A stretch of DNA of 64,000 nt from Candidatus Obscuribacterales bacterium (GTDB lineage: Bacteria; Cyanobacteriota; Vampirovibrionia; Obscuribacterales; Obscuribacteraceae). The DNA lies in the NCBI GenBank assembly GCA_020050835.1, contig JAGVKB010000038.1, positions 22,271-86,270 on the forward strand, written 5' to 3'. The notes under the pieces were generated by a model. The model was not told the DNA's origin. It searched no databases and saw only the letters and a list, made by a program, of their open reading frames with translations. Position numbers and translations under genes: made by a program. Positions 9,528 to 16,722 of this stretch are shown in pieces; the first letter of the stretch is position 1, and each line of letters starts with the position of its first letter.

Positions 9528-9623
9528 TTTCGATGGTTACCTGGTTGCCACAACAGAGCCGGCCGTCGAAGGGGGCGGCTTGGCTGCTTAACTGATTGTT
9601 CGAAGGTCTCTAAAACCTCCGAA

Positions 9624-9678
9624 ATGCTAACAATCGCTTGTAATGGTTATGTGATCGCCGTGTGATCAAAATGTGATC
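9624..9678 (-). promoter_or_regulatory. sulP promoter with four 11-bp direct repeats (OmpR/PhoB-type site)
   Basis: Read on the minus strand, GATCACA occurs three times and CATTACA once, each starting exactly 11 bp after the last. On the plus strand these are TGTGATC at 9672, 9661 and 9650, and TGTAATG at 9639. Nine bases after the last unit comes TAGCAT (plus coordinates 9624-9629), a plausible -10. Direct repeats one helical turn apart, with a -10 about 9-10 bp beyond and no -35, are the classic arrangement for activation by OmpR/PhoB-family regulators. The adjacent regulator gene (10951-11643) is the obvious candidate. The repeats are seen; the binding is inferred. Confidence 0.65.
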
Positions 9679-9716
9679 GTCGTGGGAATTCCACTAATGT
9701 AAGCTGATCGGAGCGC

Positions 9717-10973
9717 TCAAGATGCTTTACCAGGGCGTTTTATCAGCGGCAGAGAGATAGTAAAGGTTGTGCCTTGACCGACCGTGCTCGTTACATTTAC
9801 GGTACCTTTATGAGTCTCGACCACGGCTCTTACAATCGACAGACCGAGCCCGGCACCACCTTCTGCCCGTGCTCGCGCCTTATCTACCCGAAAGAAGCGG
9901 TCGAACACCATCGCCAGGCAATCTGCCGGAATGCCGATGCCTGTGTCGGAGACTGCAATTTCTACCTGATTGCCGGCCGAGCGAGAGGAAATTTCCAGGC
10001 GACCGCCGGCATCTGTATATCTCAAGCTGTTGCTAAGTAAATTGCCGATCATCCGTCGTAAGAATTCGGCATTACCGTTTACCTCGGATTCATCAACATT
10101 AGCAACTTGCAATTGCAGGTGCTTTTGCGCGGCCAGAATTTGATAGTCACGTGCCACATCTTCTACGATTTGGCCGATCCGGATTGGCGTAAACGGATAG
10201 GCGAGCATCGGATCTTCGACTCTCGCTAAGAAAATGAGATCCGATGCCAGTTCGCTCATTCGAGCAGTAGCAGCAGCGATCAAGCTGGTTAATTCCTGAC
10301 CGTCGATACTGTGCTCGCGTAGCGTCTCCTGAAGTGTCTCCAGGCTGGCGGCGATGATGGCAATCGGAGTATTGAGCTCGTGACCGGCGTCGGCAATAAA
10401 GCGCCTGAGCAGATGCATTGTCTGCTCCACCGGCTTGAGCGCGATACTTGCGAACCAGTAACCGGCTAACGCCACCAGCACACCAAGCACAGGCATTACT
10501 AATAGAGCGGCGTAGATTGCCTGAAGAATAGCGCTGTCGTTCTGTCTGGTCGGTTCCTGAATCTGCACATAGCCGTAGATCTTTCCACTTTCTCTAATCA
10601 ATTGATTGCATGAGCGGACTGACAATTGGCCATTGAGCGAGCTTCCTTCCAGCCGGCCGCTGAAAAACAAAGGAACACCAGGCGGCCCGTAATGTTCCAG
10701 AAGTTGCCTGTCTTTGTCGAAGATCTGAATGGTGCTCAAAATGCGGAGATTATCCTCACGCAGGCGCTCAACCCAGTTTTTCAAGGTGGGGCGGCTATCG
10801 ACAATTTGAATCGCCGGCATCACCTCGCTCACCAGCTCTTTGAGAAAGTTATCGGTCGAACGTTCTAAACCGGCGTTAAGCAAGATAATGCCCACGGAGG
10901 AGCCGACGAAATGTAACAACAGAGCCAAACTCATGAAATAGAGCGCGAGTTTAAGTCGCATCTGATGGGGCAT
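9717..10973 (-). CDS. Membrane sensor histidine kinase (EnvZ/PhoR class)
   Basis: This 418-aa kinase has two transmembrane segments (about 5-28 and 152-178) flanking a periplasmic sensor of about 120 residues that I cannot classify. No clear HAMP follows the second segment. The HisKA phosphoacceptor is His198 in GHELNTP. The ATPase domain shows the N box (GNLLSNSLRYTD), G1 (SDTGIGIP), F box (FDRFFRVD) and G2 (GGAGLGLSIV). The start at 10973 overlaps the end of the regulator gene by 23 bp, as expected for translational coupling; 10961 and 11003 are alternatives. It should phosphorylate the regulator encoded just upstream. Confidence 0.93.
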   Translation of the reverse strand: MPHQMRLKLALYFMSLALLLHFVGSSVGIILLNAGLERSTDNFLKELVSEVMPAIQIVDSRPTLKNWVERLREDNLRILSTIQIFDKDRQLLEHYGPPGVPLFFSGRLEGSSLNGQLSVRSCNQLIRESGKIYGYVQIQEPTRQNDSAILQAIYAALLVMPVLGVLVALAGYWFASIALKPVEQTMHLLRRFIADAGHELNTPIAIIAASLETLQETLREHSIDGQELTSLIAAATARMSELASDLIFLARVEDPMLAYPFTPIRIGQIVEDVARDYQILAAQKHLQLQVANVDESEVNGNAEFLRRMIGNLLSNSLRYTDAGGRLEISSRSAGNQVEIAVSDTGIGIPADCLAMVFDRFFRVDKARARAEGGAGLGLSIVRAVVETHKGTVNVTSTVGQGTTFTISLPLIKRPGKAS

Positions 10974-11643
10974 GTTCGTCGCCGAGCTTGTAGCCGATGC
11001 CATGGACGGTAGCAATAATTGAGCTATGCCCGGAGGAGTCGAGCTTCTTGCGCAATCTATTAATATGTCCGCGAACGGTGTCGTACCGTGCTGAGCTGTC
11101 TACTTCCCAAACGCTGTCGATCAACTCGTCGGCGCTGAACACGCGCTGTGGATGTCGAAGCAGAAACTCGAGCAGCTTGAACTCTTTGGGCAATAAATGA
11201 ATCTCCTGCCCATGCTTTGTTACTAAATGTCTTTCCGTGTCGATCACCAGATCGTGAAACTTGAATGTGAAATGATGCTCGGACGGCGTTCGGCGGAGGA
11301 CGGCCCGCACGCGCATCGCCAGTTCGCGAAGTTGAAACGGCTTAGTCATATAATCGTCGGCGCCTGCATCAAAACCGGTTGCCTTATGCTCCAGATCGTG
11401 CCTGGCGGTAAGCATGATTACGGCGGCATTGCCCCCGCCCTGCCGGTACCGTTTGCAAACCTCGATGCCTGATAGCTCCGGCAGCATCCAGTCAAGAATG
11501 ATTACGTCGAAGGTGCCGGTTTCGAGAGCCCGCAGCGCCTGCTCCCCGTCATAAACCTGATCGACCGTGTGATCTTTCATTAGCCAGTCGGAGATTAGCT
11601 TACACAGAGGCTTTTCATCTTCAACAACTAGAATTCGGGCCAT
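10951..11643 (-). CDS. OmpR/PhoB-family response regulator
   Basis: A 230-aa transcription regulator. Residues 1-120 are a receiver with the acidic pocket at VVEDE, phosphoacceptor Asp51 in IILDWMLP and the conserved Lys in MTKPFQ. Residues about 130-225 are a winged helix, beginning LLPKEFKLLEFLLRHPQ, with the recognition helix near DTVRGHINRLRKKL and ending in the wing VHGIGYKLG. A GGAG ribosome-binding site supports the ATG at 11643. It is the first gene of an operon with the overlapping kinase. Because its family binds direct repeats of about 11 bp, the repeats before sulP are its most likely target. Confidence 0.95.
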   Translation of the reverse strand: MARILVVEDEKPLCKLISDWLMKDHTVDQVYDGEQALRALETGTFDVIILDWMLPELSGIEVCKRYRQGGGNAAVIMLTARHDLEHKATGFDAGADDYMTKPFQLRELAMRVRAVLRRTPSEHHFTFKFHDLVIDTERHLVTKHGQEIHLLPKEFKLLEFLLRHPQRVFSADELIDSVWEVDSSARYDTVRGHINRLRKKLDSSGHSSIIATVHGIGYKLGDEHAPSDAT

Positions 11644-11805
11644 CGGTTCTCCAGCCGGTAGGACATGCCTGTCGTTCTTCTCAGTAAACCATAAGAGATA
11701 GTCTCTTCCAATCTCCCGGCAAGCATTCGGACCGCACAGGTAGGAAATTTCGTAGATACTGTTTGCTTTGTGAAGACAGAAAGCTGGAAAGGTAGTGCTG
11801 GTGCC

Positions 11806-11856
11806 GCTAAAAGGGACGACTCGGCAGCCGCCCCTTTTAGCCGAGTCCGATTTTTT
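11806..11856 (+). terminator. Terminator-like structure with interlocking hairpins
   Basis: Arms GACTCGGC (11818-11825) and GCCGAGTC (11840-11847) form a stem followed by six Ts (11851-11856), an intrinsic terminator on the plus strand. A second perfect 10-bp pairing, GCTAAAAGGG (11806-11815) with CCCTTTTAGC (11832-11841), interlocks with it, so the two compete or form a pseudoknot. No plus-strand gene ends here. It lies 95 bp upstream of the gene at 11951, so it could be an attenuator in that gene's leader. The remainder of the 11644-11950 gap shows nothing else clear. Confidence 0.5.
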
Positions 11857-11950
11857 GACCCGATTTGGACATGCTTGTGACCGAAGTCAGTCAAGTTGCG
11901 GTAATAACATCAGACTAGTTCAGATTACCAGTTAAACAGGAGCGACTGAT

Positions 11951-12589
11951 ATGTACGAAGATTTGCAGATTCAGGTAAGTCCCGAGCGGTCCGAAAACCT
12001 GCCGTCTGCACAGATGCAGTTGACTGCCAACCTGTTTGAAGGCGGGTATCAAAATTTGAGTCAGAACAAGCAGCGTGCTTCCGGAATCGATCAGTTCGTA
12101 ACGAATCTGGAGCTTACAGATGACTCAATGGCAGAAGGCTCTGATATTCCAGGCAGGCTTTCGGCCGAACGGCGGAAACTGGTCGAAGTAAAAAACAGCA
12201 ATGGAACCGTCATTGTTTCGAACGAAACTTACTTTGCTGATGGTAAGAAGGTCTGGCAGTCGGTGGAAGATAACAGCAAGTATCCGCCGAAAAACTATAC
12301 GGTGATTTTCGATGAAAATGAAAATGAGCGCGCCCGCCGCACTTATAGCGGTGATATGGGTTCATCGACTACCGAGTTCAAGCTCAATAATGGCGAGAGA
12401 GTACGAGTAATTACTCCTGGTTTCGTAACTGCCGGCACGGTCGAACGATTCGATCAGGCCAGCGGTAAGTGGGAACATGTCGAAGATGCTGGCAAACGCA
12501 AAGAAATTTATGCCAAAAATGACGAGCTCGACCCGCAGTTGAGCTACAAGCCCAGATTACCGGGCGAAGGGAAGAAGGCCTCCGGTTAA
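11951..12589 (+). CDS. Hypothetical soluble protein
   Basis: A 212-aa protein behind a clear AGGAG ribosome-binding site. There is no signal peptide or membrane segment. The sequence is hydrophilic, with beta-rich stretches (TVIVSNETYFADGKKVWQ, YTVIFDENENERARRTY, ERVRVITPGFV) that read like successive strands of a small repeat domain, and a Pro/Lys-rich tail. No family is recognised. It stands alone between a divergent two-component operon and the convergent epimerase gene. Confidence 0.7.
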   Translation: MYEDLQIQVSPERSENLPSAQMQLTANLFEGGYQNLSQNKQRASGIDQFVTNLELTDDSMAEGSDIPGRLSAERRKLVEVKNSNGTVIVSNETYFADGKKVWQSVEDNSKYPPKNYTVIFDENENERARRTYSGDMGSSTTEFKLNNGERVRVITPGFVTAGTVERFDQASGKWEHVEDAGKRKEIYAKNDELDPQLSYKPRLPGEGKKASG

Positions 12590-12627
12590 CGCCTCTGATG
12601 AGCCGGCCGATGGAGACAGGTGAGCGG

Positions 12628-13446
12628 CTAGCTGGGCTGCGCTTCCAGGCACTGCAAATAGCCATCTTTGTAAGTGGGATATCTAAGAGTCAAGTCTAGC
12701 TCGGTCAGAATTCGGCTTGAATCTACCTGACGATTCCCTCTCAGTGTCGGGCTTACTTCATTAAGCGGGGCCGACTCAGGCAGCGGCAAGTTGAGCGCCT
12801 GGCAGAGCCAGGAGACTATCTCGAGCTGGCTGCATGGTTGAAGGTCGCCTAAAACATAGGTGTTGGCGGACATTTGATTGCGCTCGAAAGTCGCCGCTAT
12901 TATTCTTGCCAGATCGCATACGTGAATTCTGGAGATCATATTCGAGCCGGTATCGGGCAGTTTGTAATTTCCACGCAGCAGACGCAGATGCAGTCCGCTG
13001 GCAGGTCCGTAGATACCTGGTGCTCGCAAGACGACAGCTCCGTGTGCCCGCCAAATCTCTTCTGATTTCAAGCGAACTTGCGCGCGCTCATCTTCTTGAT
13101 CGACCGCTGTAGTATCGTCAATGGTGCCAGCTCGTTTGCCGTAGACTCCGGTGGTCGAAATATAAATGAGACGCCTGGCACCGGAGCAAGCCGGGGCCAG
13201 GATGGCATCAGTCTGTCCATCCGGCGGAAACGAGATCAAAACGTCCGAGCCTGTCGCAAACGGCTCGATGATCTCCTCGAAAGGCTGCGGCATTACCAGC
13301 GGATCGACTGCCAGGGCAGCCAGCTCGAAGAGGCGGTCGGGATTGCGGGTAGTGGCTGTAATGCGCCTGGTTCCGGCTACTTCCGCTATGACGGCTTTAG
13401 CAACCTGTCCGGTGCCTAAAAGCAGTAACTGTTGGGCATGAGGCAT
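12628..13446 (-). CDS. NAD(P)-binding epimerase/dehydratase-like protein (YeeZ-type SDR)
   Basis: A 272-aa atypical short-chain dehydrogenase. The Rossmann dinucleotide motif is GTGQVA near residues 11-16. The substrate-side sequence ISTTGVYGKRAG contains the Ser/Thr and Tyr positions typical of the extended, NAD-dependent-epimerase branch. The C-terminal half resembles the sugar-nucleotide-like substrate domain, without features that reveal the substrate. It follows the GH3-family gene by 21 bp on the same strand and is probably cotranscribed with it, which makes a lipid- or sugar-modifying role in the neighbouring locus plausible. The ribosome-binding site is weak. Confidence 0.8.
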   Translation of the reverse strand: MPHAQQLLLLGTGQVAKAVIAEVAGTRRITATTRNPDRLFELAALAVDPLVMPQPFEEIIEPFATGSDVLISFPPDGQTDAILAPACSGARRLIYISTTGVYGKRAGTIDDTTAVDQEDERAQVRLKSEEIWRAHGAVVLRAPGIYGPASGLHLRLLRGNYKLPDTGSNMISRIHVCDLARIIAATFERNQMSANTYVLGDLQPCSQLEIVSWLCQALNLPLPESAPLNEVSPTLRGNRQVDSSRILTELDLTLRYPTYKDGYLQCLEAQPS

Positions 13447-13467
13447 AATGTTTCGCAGAGAGCCTTT

Positions 13468-15246
13468 TTAGTGAATCACCGGTTCGATTACGCCCGGATT
13501 TGATATCGCTAGTTGACCGATCAAGAACGATTTAATATCAGCCTTTGGATTGAGATGAGATATCTTGATTTGCGCGTCAGCCACTCCCGCTGATGCAAGT
13601 CGCTTGCGTAACTGCTCGTAAGTGCCTGCCGGCAGCACGGCTATCTCCACCGGTGCCAGCCTCAACGATTCTCGCTTGCCTTTGTACTCGACGTTGAGTC
13701 TGCCCAGGTTCTGCTCGAACTGGTTGGAGAGCTTGCGAAAGGCCTCCAAGGAAAGGTCTCCGTTTTGAGAGCGATCCGGCTCGACTAAGAGCTGATAATG
13801 CGGCGCCGGCTTAAACTCCGGTATGACGGTGAAAAATCTGAGCTTGATGCCGGTCTCGCAAAGAGTTTTGGACAGAGCCTCTGTCACCTGCGATTCGCTT
13901 ATCTTCTCACCGGTGAAAGATGAGATGTTTCCACCCTTGTGCTGAAACTCAATCGCCGGGGCATTGTTATGGAAAGCGGTCACTTTCACCACATCATTTA
14001 TGTTGTAGCGGTAAAGACCGCCTGAAGTGGTAAATAGAATGTAGTAGTTTTTGCCGACTTCCAAGTCATTGGCCAGCAAGATAGTCGGGTTAGAGCTGTC
14101 AATCTCGGCTTCCGGTATGAATTCGAAGAAGTGAGACCTCAGCGCGAGAACTTGTGCTTGTGGTGAAAGAAATACGCTGCCTCTGCCTTCACTTGCACCA
14201 TAGGTGATATCGCATATCGGTGTTTGACCGAAGTGCTCCGGAAAGTCATTGAGATAGAAGGAGGCTGCGGCCTTCGTCCAGCAGCAGATGACCTTAAGCT
14301 GCGGCCAGATTTGCTCGGGAGTGAATCTGTTCTCTTTGATTAACTGGAGCAGTCGTCTGGCCCGCGGCTTATCCGGGCGCAAGAGAGCTGACATATCGTC
14401 AAGCGTCTTAGACGGTAGTCGATCTGGGGTGCTGATTGCACCGTCGACGATGTCCTTCACGAGACTTTCTCTATGTTCGAAAAGGCGCTTGGACAAGAGC
14501 ATGATTGTGCTGGGATTCAATGTATATATGAAGCTAATCGGCAGTTGAATCGCCAGCCTGAGAATGGCGTAATAACGCGTTTCCCAGTCGGGGATCTGAA
14601 AGACGCTGTATGGAATCGGCGAGACGAATCTCTTGATCAACGCGGGCTCTCGTTCGAACAGATATCCGGAGATCGCTCCATAGGGCAACCCTCCCGCTGT
14701 AAGACCTTCGCGGGCGGACGATACGACTGACAGTGCGACACCGCTGGCGATGCCAGGGAAGCTCCTTAAGGTGTGATAACCGGATACCACTGAGGCGCGG
14801 CGAAATTCGCGCAGATACTCGGGCGTTACTGGAATGTACTTCGCAGAGGCAGTCGTGCCGCTGGTTCGGGCAAACATGATTGGACTTTCGGCGGTCAGAA
14901 CATTGCGCTCGCCGCTGGTCATGCGTTCTATGTAAGGCGACAGCTCGTCATAAGTCCTGATTGGGACGCAGGATTGGAAGTCCCGAATTGATTTGACGGA
15001 AGAAAATCCGTGCTGCGAACCGAAGGCGGTGTTTTGATTTCTTGAGATGATACTAATCAGTCTTTCAAGCTGAGCTTGAGCTGGCCGGTGTGTAGCCTCT
15101 TCCAGGGCGCGGGCTTCGGAGCCGCCTAAAAGTCTGAATAAGTTATAGATTAAGTTTCTCAGCATCTGGACGTCCCGGCGCACCGGCCTTACTATGACAA
15201 GGTCTATCGGCGCTCTGCCTGCCTCAGGCATGGCGAAGCATAGCAT
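13468..15246 (-). CDS. GH3-family acyl-adenylating enzyme
   Basis: A roughly 592-aa member of the GH3 family (plant GH3.x/JAR1 and many bacterial homologues), which activates carboxylates as acyl-AMP and transfers them to an amine or thiol. Visible motifs are the nucleotide loop FARTSGTTASAKYIPVT, the adenine/acyl motif ITYGASEGRG and the hinge YRYNINDVVKV. The N-terminal helical part (NLIYNLFRLLGG) and the C-terminal cap are both present, so the length is full. I place the start at 15246, where AAGGAAG precedes the ATG. The ATG at 15165 (MLRNLIYN) matches the usual family N-terminus and is a real alternative. It diverges from a glycosyltransferase and neighbours the large synthases, so its substrate may be their product. 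Confidence 0.88.
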   Translation of the reverse strand: MLCFAMPEAGRAPIDLVIVRPVRRDVQMLRNLIYNLFRLLGGSEARALEEATHRPAQAQLERLISIISRNQNTAFGSQHGFSSVKSIRDFQSCVPIRTYDELSPYIERMTSGERNVLTAESPIMFARTSGTTASAKYIPVTPEYLREFRRASVVSGYHTLRSFPGIASGVALSVVSSAREGLTAGGLPYGAISGYLFEREPALIKRFVSPIPYSVFQIPDWETRYYAILRLAIQLPISFIYTLNPSTIMLLSKRLFEHRESLVKDIVDGAISTPDRLPSKTLDDMSALLRPDKPRARRLLQLIKENRFTPEQIWPQLKVICCWTKAAASFYLNDFPEHFGQTPICDITYGASEGRGSVFLSPQAQVLALRSHFFEFIPEAEIDSSNPTILLANDLEVGKNYYILFTTSGGLYRYNINDVVKVTAFHNNAPAIEFQHKGGNISSFTGEKISESQVTEALSKTLCETGIKLRFFTVIPEFKPAPHYQLLVEPDRSQNGDLSLEAFRKLSNQFEQNLGRLNVEYKGKRESLRLAPVEIAVLPAGTYEQLRKRLASAGVADAQIKISHLNPKADIKSFLIGQLAISNPGVIEPVIH

Positions 15247-15291
15247 TATACGTTCTTCCTTCAGCCGAATAGTTTGGATTAGCAGTCTTCT

Positions 15292-16509
15292 ATGTTGATA
15301 ATTGCTTTGCTCAGCGTTTTCACAGCGGCACTTTGTGCCGCGCAGTACTTCGCGTACAGAAGACTGCGCTTGCATGTCGAGCGCGGATTGAAGGTTGGAT
15401 TGAACGGCTATCGTCCGAAGGCAGCCGTAATTCTGCCTTGTAAAGGGCTGGATCATGGCTTCAAAGAAAACGTGCAAAAGCTGCTCGATCAAAGCTATAG
15501 CCGGCCTGATGCAAGTGGAACAGCCAACTTCGAAGTGATTTTTGCGGTCGCCTCAGTTGACGATCCGGCCTATCCGGTGTTGAAGGAGCTTGCCGAAAAT
15601 GTGCGCGCCGTAAACACTAAGGTGGTTGTAGCCGGAGTCAATCGAGAGCGTGCGCAGAAGTTAAATAATCAGCTTGAGGCGCTCCGCCATGTTTCGGCTG
15701 ACGTGGAAGTGTTCGTCTTTGTTGACGCGGATGTGGTTGCCAGAAGGGACTTTCTGGGGCACTTGGTATCCCGGTTGTCCGATCAAACAGTCGGGGCGAC
15801 GACCGGCTATCGATTTTACGTGCTGCACAAATTAAATTATCCATCTTTGCTGCGCTCTTTGTGGAACCGCGTGTCAGCATGGGAGCTGGCCAGCCCCTCT
15901 CAATCCTTCGCATGGGGCGGGGCGATGGCGATTCGCCGAGAGACTTTCGACCAGGCTCGGGTAGTGGAAGCCTGGCGCAATGCAGCTGATGACGATCTAT
16001 CTTTGACCAGCGCCGTCAAGAAGTTGGGGCTGGGAGTGTATTTTGTGCCGCAATGTCTCGTGGCCAGTCACGGCGATACCACATTCGACGAATTTTCTGA
16101 ATGGATGAATCGCCAGATGATATTAACCAAGGTTTATTATCCGAGTTTGTGGTGGAAAGCAATTGGGCGAGCGGGAGTGCTGTGGCTCTGGCTACTGGCG
16201 GTCTCCGCTTGTGCGGTCGTCGGGTTCTTTACTCAAAAGGCAGATCTGGTCCTGGCTGGCGAGATTGCGGTGGGCATCATCGTGCCTTTTGAAGTCTGGC
16301 TGATCATGCAGGCACAAAGGTTCTGGCAGAGCGTTCTGGCCGATTATGAATTCAATCTTTCCCGCTCGTTGCTGGCTACCTGTTTGGGTATCCCTCTGGC
16401 GCACGCGGTTCTGCCGGCGATGACGCTCTGGTCTCTGTTCAGCAACCGAATTCAGTGGCGGGGTGTGGAATACGAGCTGCGCAGCCCAACTGAGACCGTA
16501 ATTGTCTAA
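15292..16509 (+). CDS. Membrane glycosyltransferase, GT2/GT21 (ceramide-glucosyltransferase/HpnI-like)
   Basis: A 405-aa integral membrane enzyme. An N-terminal anchor (about 1-20) is followed by a GT-A catalytic domain with AVILPCKGLD, the DxD-type FVDADVVARRD, FAWGGAMAIRRE, and the acidic motif ADDDLSLTSAV. The acceptor-side motif is NRQMILTKVYYP, where the usual (Q/R)xxRW is altered. Three C-terminal transmembrane segments follow (about 290-395). Relatives transfer a sugar or aminosugar to a lipid such as ceramide, hopanoid or diacylglycerol at the membrane. It sits directly upstream of, and in the same direction as, the giant synthase genes, so glycosylation of their lipid product is a reasonable inference. 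Confidence 0.88.
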   Translation: MLIIALLSVFTAALCAAQYFAYRRLRLHVERGLKVGLNGYRPKAAVILPCKGLDHGFKENVQKLLDQSYSRPDASGTANFEVIFAVASVDDPAYPVLKELAENVRAVNTKVVVAGVNRERAQKLNNQLEALRHVSADVEVFVFVDADVVARRDFLGHLVSRLSDQTVGATTGYRFYVLHKLNYPSLLRSLWNRVSAWELASPSQSFAWGGAMAIRRETFDQARVVEAWRNAADDDLSLTSAVKKLGLGVYFVPQCLVASHGDTTFDEFSEWMNRQMILTKVYYPSLWWKAIGRAGVLWLWLLAVSACAVVGFFTQKADLVLAGEIAVGIIVPFEVWLIMQAQRFWQSVLADYEFNLSRSLLATCLGIPLAHAVLPAMTLWSLFSNRIQWRGVEYELRSPTETVIV

Positions 16510-16531
16510 AACTCGTCTTAAACCTCTCCAA

Positions 16532-16559
16532 TGGACCTGCAAATTTTCTTTTATATACT
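16532..16559 (+). promoter_or_regulatory. Possible promoter for the synthase operon
   Basis: TATACT (16554-16559) is a good -10; the -35 (TGGACC, 16 bp upstream) is poor. It lies within the 213-bp gap before the giant synthase gene and about 165 bp from its start. It is the only promoter-like sequence I can point to there. Confidence 0.3.
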
Positions 16560-16722
16560 GATTGACCTGCGCTAAAAGTGCTGCAGATAGTGGAGAGCTG
16601 GGCGCTTGCTTTTGCGATGTCAGCCATCAAGAAGTGACAAGGCATCCCTTGTTCGGCAACTCCCGCTTTTGCAATCCAAAGCTGCGCGCGCATTAGGGTT
16701 AGTACGTTCAAAGGCAGCCTAA

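Noticed and set aside
11628..11894. Minus-strand frame of 88 codons overlapping the start of the response regulator
   Set aside because: It has no ribosome-binding site, runs through the terminator-like structure, and its sequence has no domain-like features; the overlap with a certain gene start also argues against it.
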